Notes: a model not told the origin generated them from the sequence alone. 64,000 nt of DNA from Candidatus Sulfurimonas baltica (GCF_015265455.1 NZ_CP054492.1:2356001-2420000), one strand, 5' to 3'; shown: positions 19,594 to 29,213, numbered from the stretch's first letter. A program made the numbers and translations.

Positions 19594-20838
19594 TTAATGT
19601 TTTTCTAGATTTTTATAGAGAATTTGTTTGCCAAGTTCAACGCCCGGCTGGTCGTAAGTGTTTATCATAAGCATTGCACCCATTAGAGAGGTCAACAGCT
19701 CATAATAGATAATAATGGCACCAATATTTTCAGGTGTTACTTTGTCAAAAGAAATAGCATCAACTGCAACATCAGACTCAATAACACTCTGCATAGTAGC
19801 ATCACACTGAGCATTAATAAGAGTGTTAAAACTTTGATTATTTATAAAGTTTGTCTTCTCAATCCCATAAAGTGAAATGTCTGGAATTTTAAGATCGTTT
19901 CCGGCATCTTTTATACTTATAAAGGTGACACTTTTATCATGAGGCCCTTCAATAATTAGTTCTAAAAAAGAGTGCTGATCAACTGAGCCAATTAACCCGA
20001 TGGGTGTCAGTCCAACTCTATTGCCATTAAAATCTATTTTTCCAAGTGATTCACCCCAAAGTTGAACATACCATTTTGTTAGACCTTCAAGATGATCTGC
20101 ATAAGAGAAAAGAACATTAATTCCCTGTTTCTTGGAGTTAATGTACATGTAACACGCTTTTTCAAGCAAATGAGTTTCACCTTCTTCAAAAAATCTTGTT
20201 ATAAACTCTTGTGCACCTTTTAAAATATTTTTCACATCGTAACCTGCCATCTGAAGTGGCACGACGCCGACAGCACTTAAAACAGAGAATCGTCCTCCTA
20301 CATTATCGGGTATATTAAACTCCCCAAGATTGTGGTGTTGGGCAAATTTTGAAAGAGCAGAGTCCTTATCGGTAATTGCAAAAACACGTTTGCGATCAGC
20401 TCCATCAAGATCTAGCTTACATGTAGCGATAACTGTTTTTAAGATTGATGTTGTTTCAATGGTAGAGCCGGATTTTGAGATTATAAAAAATGCGGCTTTT
20501 TCTTTTTTTATTTTAATTAATGTTTCAGATATTGTCACAGGGTCAGAATTTTCAAAATATAAAATCTCTTTAGCATTTGGCGTGTAGGGGCGCAAGATTG
20601 AATCAATCGCCTTGATTCCAAGTGAAGAGCCACCAATACCGATGATTATAATCTGCGTAAACAAATCACTATCTATCTCTTTTAATCTTTCAATTAGCGA
20701 TAGTGAATTTGACGGCAATTTATAATAACCAATTTGATTGCTCTGCATTTCTTCTTTTACAACTGCCATAGCACTTTGCATAATACTCTTATTCTCTGGA
20801 GTATCTTCAAGAGGGAAATATTTTTGAAATGTTAGCAT
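19594..20838 (-). CDS. pgi: Glucose-6-phosphate isomerase
   Basis: 414 residues, the compact bacterial form. IIIGIGGSSLGIKAID, SKSGSTIETT, GGRFSVLSAVG (with the catalytic Glu/His regions following) and DQHSFLELIIEGP are diagnostic. It interconverts glucose-6- and fructose-6-phosphate, linking the ROK kinase and the phosphorylase products to PfkA. It lies 3 bp downstream of gap and 10 bp upstream of the phosphorylase gene. Confidence 0.95.
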   Translation of the reverse strand: MLTFQKYFPLEDTPENKSIMQSAMAVVKEEMQSNQIGYYKLPSNSLSLIERLKEIDSDLFTQIIIIGIGGSSLGIKAIDSILRPYTPNAKEILYFENSDPVTISETLIKIKKEKAAFFIISKSGSTIETTSILKTVIATCKLDLDGADRKRVFAITDKDSALSKFAQHHNLGEFNIPDNVGGRFSVLSAVGVVPLQMAGYDVKNILKGAQEFITRFFEEGETHLLEKACYMYINSKKQGINVLFSYADHLEGLTKWYVQLWGESLGKIDFNGNRVGLTPIGLIGSVDQHSFLELIIEGPHDKSVTFISIKDAGNDLKIPDISLYGIEKTNFINNQSFNTLINAQCDATMQSVIESDVAVDAISFDKVTPENIGAIIIYYELLTSLMGAMLMINTYDQPGVELGKQILYKNLEKH

Positions 20839-20841
20839 TGC

Positions 20842-21834
20842 TTACTTTCCGACAAATACACACATGTCAACAAGACGGCTGCTATATCCCCACTCATTAT
20901 CATACCAAGCAAGCACTTTGAGTGTTTTGCCATCAACTACGCTTGTCATATCCGGTATATAAGTAGAGCTGTAAGTTGAACCGATGAAGTCACTAGAAAC
21001 ACGCTCATCATGGTCAATCTCGATTAAACCTAAAAACTCTCCTGCTGCCGCTTTTTCAAAAGCTGCATTTACCTCTTCTACCGTTACATCTTTTTTAAGA
21101 TTTACAGTTAAATCAACTACTGATACATCCGCAGTTGGAACTCTCATAGCATAACCGTTTAGTTTCCCTTTTAGGTGAGGCATAACTTTAGCTATTGCTT
21201 TAGCAGCTCCCGTTGTTGTTGGAATCATGTTGATAGCAGCGGCACGAGCACGACGCTTGTCTGAACTATGTTTAACATCAAGTATGTTTTGGTCATTTGT
21301 GTAAGAGTGAATAGTAGTCATAAGACCGTTTTGTATCCCAAAAGTATCATCAAGAACTTTACATATTGGAGCTAAACAGTTTGTAGTACAGCTAGCATTT
21401 GAAATAATAGCTTCACCTTTATACTCATCAGTGTTGATATTTAGTACAAATGTAGGTGTATCATCTTTAGCAGGTGCAGACATTACTACTTTTTTAACGC
21501 CGTTTTTCAAGTAACCTTGTGCTTTTTCCATTGTCAAAAATGCACCTGTACACTCAATAACCAATTCAGCACCAACAGAACCAAAATCAAGTTCGTCAAT
21601 ATTTCTTGTTGAAAAAAGTGCTACTCTCTTACCAGCTATTTCTATTGTTTTATCATCGATTATTTTGGCATTTACGCCTCCATGAACACTGTCAAACTTA
21701 AAAAGATATTCAAGCATATCTGGCTTTGCAGTTGTATTAATCGCTACAAGCTCAATATCATCACGAGATAATACTATTTTCGCTACTATTATCCCTATTC
21801 TTCCAGTTCCGTTAATTGCTACTTTTAGTGCCAT
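20842..21834 (-). CDS. gapA: Glyceraldehyde-3-phosphate dehydrogenase (type I)
   Basis: 330 residues with the Rossmann start INGTGRIGI, the catalytic Cys in SNASCTTNCLAP, and WYDNEWGYSSRLVD at the C terminus. In the cofactor loop INTTAKPDM the usual Asp of NAD-specific enzymes (NxxxD) is not obvious, so dual or NADP use is possible. It is the first gene of the leftward glycogen/glycolysis run. AAGGA sits eight bases before the ATG. The promoter should lie in the 176-bp gap upstream. Confidence 0.93.
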   Translation of the reverse strand: MALKVAINGTGRIGIIVAKIVLSRDDIELVAINTTAKPDMLEYLFKFDSVHGGVNAKIIDDKTIEIAGKRVALFSTRNIDELDFGSVGAELVIECTGAFLTMEKAQGYLKNGVKKVVMSAPAKDDTPTFVLNINTDEYKGEAIISNASCTTNCLAPICKVLDDTFGIQNGLMTTIHSYTNDQNILDVKHSSDKRRARAAAINMIPTTTGAAKAIAKVMPHLKGKLNGYAMRVPTADVSVVDLTVNLKKDVTVEEVNAAFEKAAAGEFLGLIEIDHDERVSSDFIGSTYSSTYIPDMTSVVDGKTLKVLAWYDNEWGYSSRLVDMCVFVGK

Positions 21835-22010
21835 TTTTTATTCCTTAGTGTTTTATATTATGTTTACTTTGATATCTGCATGTATTGTATAGCAATAATA
21901 ATAATAATAATATAAAAAATATATAAAACATCTATATAGCCTTATATTCAGCTATTTATTCTAGTAGTTTTTGCTAATTTTTATAGGCTCTAGAAGTTTT
22001 TTTAAGTCTG
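21835..22010 (-). promoter_or_regulatory. Presumed promoter region of the glycogen/glycolysis operon, with (AAT)6 microsatellite
   Basis: A very AT-rich gap between gapA and tamB, the only space where the 13-gene run can start from an upstream promoter. On the minus strand GCTATACAAT (about 21884-21893) is a possible -10 element. Six AAT units at 21894-21911 sit directly upstream of it, so repeat-number change could alter promoter geometry. No clear -35 or operator dyad is visible. The promoter is inferred from position and composition. Confidence 0.4.
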
Positions 22011-24770
22011 TTAAAAGTCTTTTACATACAGTATATTTATTCCCTGTCCGGTTTCGTGGATATTGATATCCAATCTAATAGATTTGCTAAAACTGTATTG
22101 TAGTATTACGCTAGATATAGTATCGTTCTTATATATGACTCTTATCTTATCACTTATACGTGCCCCGATTTCATACCCCAGAGTCCCCTCTTCATTTGTT
22201 AAAACATTTAATGTATCTATGTTTACACCAGCCGTGTCATTAAATATTTGCTTAACTCCTGTTGCTAAAAGAAGGGAGCTGACGGAGGTCTTCCCTCCAG
22301 ATGAGCTTTCAAAAACAGCTGTAGCTGGCTCTCCAAAGAGTATATATGACATTATGTCGTTTTGGCTTAAATGTGGTGTTGACTTAAATATTACTATAGG
22401 AGAAGCAAGAGTATTTGTAATAAATATCTCTATATCTATATAGTTTAATGTCTGATAGTGCATGTTCAGGTTTAGGTATGGGTTTATCGGATTTGATCCA
22501 TTAAAATAAACCTCACTTCTGTCAAATATAAAGAGCTTGCCACTTGCTGTCACTCCACCTTCTTCAATTGTAGCCATTCCCAAAAAAGCCAAAGGACGTG
22601 ACGGTTCCTGCCAAATAACCACATCCGGAACTAAGTGCAAATCAATATTTTTAGTTTTATAGGAAATAGGCTTTAAAGAGCTTATATGTAGGTTTATAAA
22701 ACGCTTATTCTCCGTTTGAGGCTTGATATCTTGTATGATTATAATGTCGTCTGAGATTGTGTACTCAACTGGTGGCTCATATGTTATGACACCATCAAGC
22801 AGTGTTACATTTCCCTCTATTTTTTGTGTCCCATTGCCATCTAGTGAGATATCTACATCGGCTCTAATTGTAACGTTTGCTTCTTTACCTTCATATTTGA
22901 ATGCATCACTTTTTATCTGCAAGTCTCCTTTCATCAGAAGAGGGTTAAATAGACCTGTCACAAGAAGATTATCATATATCCAAAACTCTTTTAGTTCTAA
23001 AGTTGCATTGTCGTCAAAACTTATTTTTGATTTTTTTTGAGAGTTAAAATTATGATTCCTAAAGTCCAAGCTATATTTTTCTATAGTTATATCTTTGTCT
23101 GTCATGGTTGACTCTAAATAAAGATTTTCCACCGTGTAGGCTGTTTTAGTGTCAACTTTTGTAATAAACCAAGGGATGTGAAGACGGCTTTTTATCTCCA
23201 TGTTTTTTGAAAAATTTACAGAAGCTTTTATATTTGCCTCTGCATCAAAGAAAACACCCTCTTGTGATTTGACTACACCAAACTCTGACAATAAGGCGTT
23301 GAGTGATGGAATGTTTGCGCTGAGTGATATATTTGCATCATTTTTCTCAGAGATTTTTCCATTGACGTCAAAACTCTGTGAACCGAAATGCCCCAACCCA
23401 TTAAGAGACGTGCCATTTTTAAAAAGAGTCAGGTCAAACATGTTTGCATAAATGTTCAAAACAGCTTTTTCATCTTCGTTGTAATATATAAACTCCAAAG
23501 GTGAGAACATTTCAATAGGGTATGTTTTGAAAATCTCTGACTCTAGTTTTGGATAGACTTGCGCAGAAAAAAGCTGACTGATATTATCTAGTGCTATGTT
23601 CCCCTCTGCACTGCAATAGAGACCTTTTGTGCTGAATGTTCCAATCAGTGAAAATGGAGATGTCACTACAACAGCATCTGCATTAAAGGCAATTATATTT
23701 TTTTTAAGCATATCAGGAAGCTGCGAGATAGACGATAGCGCTAGAGCTTTACTATCTACATGTAGCAAGAACTCTTTATAATCTTTTGACTTTATATCAA
23801 GCTTTAACTGCTTAGTCTTTATACTTCCTGCAAGACTCTCTGCATCTCCGGCAAACTCCGCTTCAAAGCTCTTAAAAGGGAGCTGCGGTGGGTATTTTGT
23901 CAAGTCTGCACTTAACTCAGAAAAATATGCACCATAATTGTTAAAAAGGCCGTTTTGTTTTGCCTCTGCTTCAAACTCTTGATAAGAGAGAGTGTAAGAG
24001 CTATCAAACGAGAAGTACTCCTCTTTTGTAAAATATGTCAGATTTACATCCGCATTGCCCACACTTATGTTCTGGTCTGCGCTGAGGCTTAAGCGATTGA
24101 AATGTGTACGCATAAATATTTTTTGCAAAGACGCATCAACATCTATAGCAATTGTTTTAGCAACTCCCTGCAAAAATCCTAAATACTTTTTGGCAACTGA
24201 TACCTTGGGTGTCACTAAAGTTTTTGCATAAAGCCTGTTTGAATCTATGGTCGCATCAATGGTCGCATCTGCGTATGGGGTAAATAACTCTACGAAAAGT
24301 TTTCGCACATCCAGAGTTTTATCGTAATCAATCCTTGACGCATTTAAATTAAAAACAAACCGCTCGTCTTCAATAATAACACTCGCATCTGTCAACTCAA
24401 GTTTCGCTATGGCAAAAGCAAAAAACTCACTACTCTCCTCTTGGCTCTTTGGCAGCTTGTCAAGATTTAACGATACTCCATCTGCTTTGATTTTTCTAAT
24501 AACGGGAGTAGGATTAAAAAGCATGAAAAAGTTGTATCCCACTTCAACTCTTTTTGCAGCAAAGATATCCAAATAGCTGATATCATGCAGAGTCACCCCC
24601 GTAAGAAGAGAACCTTCGACTTTACTATACGCAATTGCATTTTCTTTTAAAAATTTATTTGCAAGATACTTTACAGACTCAGGGTGTACAAATATGGTTG
24701 CGACCACCAAAACAACGGCAGTTATAAAGATTGTTAAATAGTAACTAAACACATAAGTTTTTACAATCAA
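22011..24770 (-). CDS. tamB: TamB-like translocation and assembly module subunit
   Basis: A 919-residue AsmA/TamB-family protein. There is one N-terminal membrane anchor (about 10-30), then a long beta-rich body, and a C-terminal DUF490 region ending in an amphipathic beta-strand (GINILYVKDF). PHLSQNDIMSYILFG matches the conserved TamB C-terminal signature. TamB-type proteins span the periplasm and move lipids or assist outer-membrane protein assembly with TamA. The start overlaps the tamA stop by 4 bp, which supports a functional pair. It is shorter than E. coli TamB (about 1260 residues), as is common in this phylum. Confidence 0.85.
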   Translation of the reverse strand: MIVKTYVFSYYLTIFITAVVLVVATIFVHPESVKYLANKFLKENAIAYSKVEGSLLTGVTLHDISYLDIFAAKRVEVGYNFFMLFNPTPVIRKIKADGVSLNLDKLPKSQEESSEFFAFAIAKLELTDASVIIEDERFVFNLNASRIDYDKTLDVRKLFVELFTPYADATIDATIDSNRLYAKTLVTPKVSVAKKYLGFLQGVAKTIAIDVDASLQKIFMRTHFNRLSLSADQNISVGNADVNLTYFTKEEYFSFDSSYTLSYQEFEAEAKQNGLFNNYGAYFSELSADLTKYPPQLPFKSFEAEFAGDAESLAGSIKTKQLKLDIKSKDYKEFLLHVDSKALALSSISQLPDMLKKNIIAFNADAVVVTSPFSLIGTFSTKGLYCSAEGNIALDNISQLFSAQVYPKLESEIFKTYPIEMFSPLEFIYYNEDEKAVLNIYANMFDLTLFKNGTSLNGLGHFGSQSFDVNGKISEKNDANISLSANIPSLNALLSEFGVVKSQEGVFFDAEANIKASVNFSKNMEIKSRLHIPWFITKVDTKTAYTVENLYLESTMTDKDITIEKYSLDFRNHNFNSQKKSKISFDDNATLELKEFWIYDNLLVTGLFNPLLMKGDLQIKSDAFKYEGKEANVTIRADVDISLDGNGTQKIEGNVTLLDGVITYEPPVEYTISDDIIIIQDIKPQTENKRFINLHISSLKPISYKTKNIDLHLVPDVVIWQEPSRPLAFLGMATIEEGGVTASGKLFIFDRSEVYFNGSNPINPYLNLNMHYQTLNYIDIEIFITNTLASPIVIFKSTPHLSQNDIMSYILFGEPATAVFESSSGGKTSVSSLLLATGVKQIFNDTAGVNIDTLNVLTNEEGTLGYEIGARISDKIRVIYKNDTISSVILQYSFSKSIRLDINIHETGQGINILYVKDF

Positions 24771-26467
24771 AACAGCTCACCTATATGAAAATGAAAAGCA
24801 TACTGCTTTGTCGGATTCTCTATATCGACCCCAATATCAAGCGCAATCGGACCAATTGGGGTAACATAGCGAACACCTGCCCCAAGAGAATAGTAACCCT
24901 TCTTGTACTCTGGAGTTTCATTCTCCCCTATAAATGTAGTGTCGTTAAAAACCACTCCTCTGAAGTTGCCACTTATTGCAAATCTGTATTCGGCCGTCAT
25001 CTCCAATATGGAATGGAGTCCTATTGGATTGCCGTGTTCATTAACCGGACCTAGTTTTCTATAATTATACGCGCGGTTGCTGTTCATCCCCCCTGCATAA
25101 AAACGGTAAGATGCCGGAATATTACCCTCATAAAGTCGTAGTGAACCAAAGTTTGCTTTTAATGCTAAAACAGAAGGTAGCAGCGGTATTATATACCCTC
25201 CGGATATATTATATTTGTAATAACTCGCATCCGATATTTGCGACTTTATCGAGCCGGTTAGCTGAGGACGGAGGAAATAGCCTTTTTTAGGATTAAGAAT
25301 ATCATCTCTAGTGTCATAGCTCCATTGAAGCTTTGCAGATGTGACAAAGAGCTGGCCTTGCGGGAACAGACTCTCATCCTCACTCTCATAGGTAGTCACA
25401 TGGTCAAAAAGAAGCATCTCTTGAAATATATGCGGTGTCTCATTCTGTTTAAGAAAGATACTTCCAAAATATCTATCCTCCTTAAAACCTATAAACTTTT
25501 CTTTCTCAAAACCAATCTCTGCACCTGTTGAGTTTCTATTTTTTAGAGGCATAAAAAAATTTGTTTTGATTGTCTGTTTTATCTCTGTTAGTCGTGTCTC
25601 TACGGCAGCTGTTTTTAGATTACCAAATATATTTCTATGCTTAACTCCAAGAGACAACATAGCTCCCTCATCGCTGCTCGCCCCGACGCCTGCTTGAAAC
25701 CTGATTGGCTTTTCAATTTCAGTTATTAAGACCTTTACCGGTGCAATATTACTGTTTTTAACATCAATCTCTATAAGAGCTTTGCTGATCCCTTCATTTG
25801 CGTAGAGACTCTGATAACTTCTGCGTACATTTTCGGGAGAAAATGGTCTGTCTTGTTTAATATGAAGCATTGAACTTATAATCTGGGGGTCAATACTTTT
25901 TGGAGAGCTTATCTCTACCTCTCCAAAGTAGCATAACTGATTTGGAGTAACATCATACATAAGGTATGCCCTGTCAGTCTCCATATCTATCCACGCTTTG
26001 GAGTCTATTTCTACATTGCAGTAGCCCTTGTTTGCGTAAAGAAGTTTTATATTTTTTTTACCAATATCAAATTGATCAGCATCAAACAACATCCCTTTTT
26101 TAAATGGTATTGCGGAATGAATCTTCAGTTTTGATATTATTGAAATATCTTCCACAAGAATGGGTGATTGTTCAGAAATTGTAATATTTATATCTTTATT
26201 ACCCTTGGTGTGTGTAATTTCCGCATGAAAATACCCTTTTGAGCGGTAAAAATTTTTAATAGTTTCACTCAGAAGAGCAGCTGTTTCAGGGCTTACTGTT
26301 GGTTCTTTTTTCCAAAACTCATACATGTAAGGTTTGTAGAGATTTAATGCTTCATACAGCTCCCGCTCTTTTATCTGTTTGTTGCCTTGAAAGTAGATAG
26401 GTACAAAATCTCCATATAAAAGCGATGAAAACAATAACAAAAAAAGAATTAATTGTTTCATTTTCAC
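24767..26467 (-). CDS. tamA: TamA-like Omp85-family outer-membrane protein
   Basis: 566 residues: a signal peptide (MKMKQLILFLLLFSSLLYG), POTRA-type domains (about 20-260), and a C-terminal 16-strand Omp85 barrel. Barrel signatures include YRFYAGGMNSNRAYNYR (the VRGF-like loop) and LGAGVRYVTPIGPIALDIG. The last strand ends in Phe, as BamA-recognised barrels do. Length and three-POTRA layout match TamA rather than BamA. It is the outer-membrane partner of the downstream tamB. Confidence 0.87.
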   Translation of the reverse strand: MKMKQLILFLLLFSSLLYGDFVPIYFQGNKQIKERELYEALNLYKPYMYEFWKKEPTVSPETAALLSETIKNFYRSKGYFHAEITHTKGNKDINITISEQSPILVEDISIISKLKIHSAIPFKKGMLFDADQFDIGKKNIKLLYANKGYCNVEIDSKAWIDMETDRAYLMYDVTPNQLCYFGEVEISSPKSIDPQIISSMLHIKQDRPFSPENVRRSYQSLYANEGISKALIEIDVKNSNIAPVKVLITEIEKPIRFQAGVGASSDEGAMLSLGVKHRNIFGNLKTAAVETRLTEIKQTIKTNFFMPLKNRNSTGAEIGFEKEKFIGFKEDRYFGSIFLKQNETPHIFQEMLLFDHVTTYESEDESLFPQGQLFVTSAKLQWSYDTRDDILNPKKGYFLRPQLTGSIKSQISDASYYKYNISGGYIIPLLPSVLALKANFGSLRLYEGNIPASYRFYAGGMNSNRAYNYRKLGPVNEHGNPIGLHSILEMTAEYRFAISGNFRGVVFNDTTFIGENETPEYKKGYYSLGAGVRYVTPIGPIALDIGVDIENPTKQYAFHFHIGELF

Positions 26468-26505
26468 CCCCCCCTATGAGTTTGGCACCGTGTAAATATT
26501 GTTGA

Positions 26506-26991
26506 TTATTTGTTTATTCTGATGACTGGTTTTTGCAGTAAAAGGTTATTTGGATACAAAACAAGATTTTTTTCACTGTCTATAAGCTCTATCTGAAAAA
26601 GAGATATCTCTCTGATTGTCCCTTCAACGCTATTGTCGCCGTCAACGATTTTAATTTTATCGCCAACTCTTGCCGGAAAAGTAAAAAATATAATAATGCT
26701 TGCAGTCACGTTGCTTAGTATTGACCACTGCGCAAACATCGCAACGCCGATAATAGCAAAAATTGATGATGCAAAAACAGAGACACCTTTAAAGTCAACG
26801 CTCCAAACAAACGACATTGCAACCATAGCTATGATTACAAACAATATCTCAAAAACTTTTTGAATATAAAAAAGTCTTTTCATATCAACTGACTTAGTTT
26901 TTGCAATCTTGTTTAAAATCCGTTTAAAAAGTCTAAAACTGATATACGATACAAGGATTACAACAAAAGTCCAAAAAATACTTAAACCCAT
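26506..26991 (-). CDS. Minimal MscS-family mechanosensitive channel protein
   Basis: 161 residues, far shorter than E. coli MscS (286). Two or three hydrophobic helices (about 1-110) lead to the MscS beta-domain (PARVGDKIKIVDGDNSVEGTIREISLFQIEL, positions about 105-135) and a terminal PNNLLLQKPVI. The C-terminal alpha/beta vestibule is missing. Such short forms are widespread and may be modified or auxiliary channels. The next base-pair context shows no disruption, so this is probably the natural length. Confidence 0.75.
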   Translation of the reverse strand: MGLSIFWTFVVILVSYISFRLFKRILNKIAKTKSVDMKRLFYIQKVFEILFVIIAMVAMSFVWSVDFKGVSVFASSIFAIIGVAMFAQWSILSNVTASIIIFFTFPARVGDKIKIVDGDNSVEGTIREISLFQIELIDSEKNLVLYPNNLLLQKPVIRINK

Positions 26992-27080
26992 TAATTAACC
27001 TTCTTTTCTTCAATAATAAAGAGACTTGCCTTTAGCTTGATATTATATCAGATACCTAGAGATAAATTAACTAAAACACT

Positions 27081-27434
27081 TTAGGCTGTTAGAAAAAAAA
27101 TGTACTGTTTATCTTCATGATTTTCACCAAATCCTATAACAGGCATAAGCGGATGCTCATTGGAAATTTTCACAACCAATTCATACATCATGGCTTGCAT
27201 TTGCAAAGAGTCAACAAGCTCTAGTAACTCCTTTGTAGTAGCATTTTCATCTGTAAATCCTAACTGTAACTGTTTGGTGTCATGGTCAATAAACAAAGAT
27301 GAAATAACTTTTTCACCGGCATTTTGAAAATTCTCTGAAGTGTTTTCTTTTAATAGCATAGCTACGAGCGTGTACTCTTTAGAGTTTTGTATATTCTCTC
27401 GTATATCATCTATCATGTCTATAATATATTTCAT
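27081..27434 (-). CDS. Hypothetical cytoplasmic protein coupled to a diguanylate cyclase
   Basis: 117 residues, no signal or membrane segment, mixed alpha/beta with acidic stretches. I recognise no family. The start overlaps the stop of the GGDEF gene upstream (4 bp, ATGA), with AAGGGCG as ribosome site, so the two are probably co-translated. It may be a partner or regulator of that cyclase (inference from coupling only). Confidence 0.6.
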   Translation of the reverse strand: MKYIIDMIDDIRENIQNSKEYTLVAMLLKENTSENFQNAGEKVISSLFIDHDTKQLQLGFTDENATTKELLELVDSLQMQAMMYELVVKISNEHPLMPVIGFGENHEDKQYIFFLTA

Positions 27435-28276
27435 TTTCGCCCTTTAAATACAACAACTCGGTTTTTTCCAGACTGTTTTGCTTCATATAGTGCTTCGTCT
27501 GCCCGACTAATCATGTCATTTGTTGTCTTTATATCTAAGGACGAATGGCATACACCAATACTAACTGTCACTGAATAACTGGAGAATTTAATCTTTGATA
27601 TTTTTTCCCGAATTCTTTGTGCCAGCAATACAGCCTCACTAGGTGTTGATTCCGGAACGATGATGGCAAGCTCTTCCCCGCCATATCGTGCCGCAGTATC
27701 CATTTTTCTAATATTTTCATTTATCAATTTTCCGATTGTTCTTAACGCTTCATCCCCTTCTAAATGCCCATAATTATCATTTACTTGTTTGAAATCATCA
27801 ATATCAATCATCAGCAAAGAAAGATTTTTTTTACTTCGAAAGCTTTTTTCTAACTCTTTTTCCAGTGCAAAATTAAATACATTTTTTAGATACAGCTGAG
27901 TTAACCCGTCTCTAGTTGTTGTTTCGGATATAAAATCACTTTTATCTTCTTGAACAAGGACAGGAGATAATAATGAATTTTGAAAATTTGAAAGATAATC
28001 AAGTGTGGCGACAACAATACCAGGATTTCTATCAAGTATTTTAGTTAAATTATCAAGGTGTAAAGTTATTTTATTCCATATTAATTTAGCTTTCTCAGGT
28101 TCGTACCTTTCATGGGTCAACACAAGCAATATTTCAGAATAGAGTTTTTCACCATATTCTTTTTCAAAATGCTTACGGATATTTTTGTGACGAATGCTAG
28201 ATTCAATATTTTCTAATGACAAAGTAGAATTTTCAGTTTTAATTAAATCTGCATATTGTTTTTGGTCACCTTTCAA
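27431..28276 (-). CDS. Soluble diguanylate cyclase (GGDEF)
   Basis: 281 residues without membrane helices. The N-terminal 110 residues are helical and of unknown type. The GGDEF domain has ARYGGEEL at 197-203 and an intact inhibitory I-site RKMD at 190-193, so active, feedback-controlled c-di-GMP synthesis is expected. The start is TTG 28276, with AAAAGGAG six bases upstream. It is co-translated with the 117-residue protein downstream. Confidence 0.87.
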   Translation of the reverse strand: MKGDQKQYADLIKTENSTLSLENIESSIRHKNIRKHFEKEYGEKLYSEILLVLTHERYEPEKAKLIWNKITLHLDNLTKILDRNPGIVVATLDYLSNFQNSLLSPVLVQEDKSDFISETTTRDGLTQLYLKNVFNFALEKELEKSFRSKKNLSLLMIDIDDFKQVNDNYGHLEGDEALRTIGKLINENIRKMDTAARYGGEELAIIVPESTPSEAVLLAQRIREKISKIKFSSYSVTVSIGVCHSSLDIKTTNDMISRADEALYEAKQSGKNRVVVFKGRK

Positions 28277-28408
28277 AAATATCTCCTTTTAAGCTATTGT
28301 CAAAACAGTGTCTAAACCACTTGTATCAGTGATTATTTAGACATACTTCATAATAATTTCCCATTTTGATGAACGAGACCTCATGTCTTATTTTTAGCTA
28401 CTATTGAG

Positions 28409-28660
28409 CTAAGCCTTTTTAAGTATTCTAATCATATATAGCAAAATAACAGCTCCTATGGTGGCCATAACTATAGAGCCTAAAAAACCGCCTGTGGTTA
28501 TGCCGAGCAAACCGAATACAAAGCCACCCAATAAAGCGCCGACAATTCCCACAATTATATTGCTAATGACGCCAAATCCTCTTCCTTTCATTATGATGCC
28601 AGCAAGCCACCCAGCCAGCGCACCAACTGCTAAAAAAATTATTAAGTTAATGATATCCAT
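28409..28660 (-). CDS. GlsB/YeaQ/YmgE-type stress-response membrane protein
   Basis: 83 residues with three Gly-rich hydrophobic helices and the family pattern GALAGWLAGIIMKGRGFGVISNI followed by GIVGALLGGFVFGLLGI. These small proteins (transglycosylase-associated by old annotation) are common stress-response inner-membrane proteins whose biochemical role is unsettled. It lies 13 bp downstream of another small membrane protein and is probably transcribed with it. Confidence 0.82.
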   Translation of the reverse strand: MDIINLIIFLAVGALAGWLAGIIMKGRGFGVISNIIVGIVGALLGGFVFGLLGITTGGFLGSIVMATIGAVILLYMIRILKKA

Positions 28661-28673
28661 AATGTCTCCAATT

Positions 28674-28889
28674 TTATTTTTTTCTCAAAAGATATATGCC
28701 TACAAAAAAACTGACCGCTCCGGAGATGTAGAAAGTCATGACCCTGTCTGTATCTGAACCTGTAACAGCTTGTGTTATTTGTGAGCCGACAGAACCGGAT
28801 AGTTGATACCCCCATACTGCAAGACCAACTCCTAAAACTACTAAACCAATTCCTATAATTTTCATTGTAATTCCTGAACTAATTGCCAT
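28674..28889 (-). CDS. Small DUF3185-like membrane protein
   Basis: 71 residues with two hydrophobic helices flanking SGSVGSQITQAVTGSDTDR, which fits DUF3185 proteins. Two starts are possible: ATG 28889 (AGGAG, spacing 7) and an internal ATG at 28865 (AGGA). Family members usually begin at the second. Function is unknown; together with the neighbouring GlsB-like protein it suggests an envelope-stress pair. Confidence 0.7.
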   Translation of the reverse strand: MAISSGITMKIIGIGLVVLGVGLAVWGYQLSGSVGSQITQAVTGSDTDRVMTFYISGAVSFFVGIYLLRKK

Positions 28890-29054
28890 GTTAAACTCCT
28901 ATAGTTGAAAGAGATGAAATGTTTTTATTTAAGGAATAGTATAGCATATAAATAATTGGCGTTATCGGTTATTAATTTAAGTTTGTAGCTTTATTGAGTT
29001 GGTTACAAAGTGATTATTTAAGGGATTTTATTAGGTTTATTAAAAGGTATTTTG

Positions 29055-29135
29055 TCAAGTTTCATCAACTTAAGTCAACTAATTTCAATAATGGTGGCGA
29101 ATTCGTCACCCCCCCCCCCCTTTTTTTTTGTCACC
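29055..29135 (+). promoter_or_regulatory. Module-1 palindromic control segment with C12T9 homopolymer tract
   Basis: Positions 29055-29110 match 30793-30848 upstream of the second ATPase at 54 of 56 bases. The segment ends in a dyad GGTGGCGAATTCGTCACC (29093-29110, one mismatch). In module 2 a further GTCACC half-site follows two turns later. Here the spacer before that half-site is replaced by 12 C and 9 T (29109-29129). Long C tracts of this kind are slippage-prone in Campylobacterota. The element may bind the integrase or a repressor (inference). Confidence 0.65.
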
Positions 29136-29213
29136 TAAATTATTCTATAATAATTCGTAGAATATTTCACAACAACACAAATCTAGTAGTATAAAACTTT
29201 ATTTATTGCTTTA

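Noticed and set aside
22063-22443. 126-codon frame on the plus strand inside tamB
   Set aside because: Antisense shadow of a convincing 919-residue gene; no ribosome site or recognisable domain. The same holds for the plus-strand frame at 44391-44801 and other opposite-strand frames.
28409-28889. Two small hydrophobic proteins as a toxin-antitoxin pair
   Set aside because: Both match known small envelope families (GlsB/YeaQ-like and DUF3185-like); neither looks like an antitoxin.
28994-29194. A 66-codon open frame running through the C12T9 tract
   Set aside because: It needs a TTG start without ribosome site, its PPPLFF part is produced by the homopolymer, and the matching segment in module 2 does not keep the frame.
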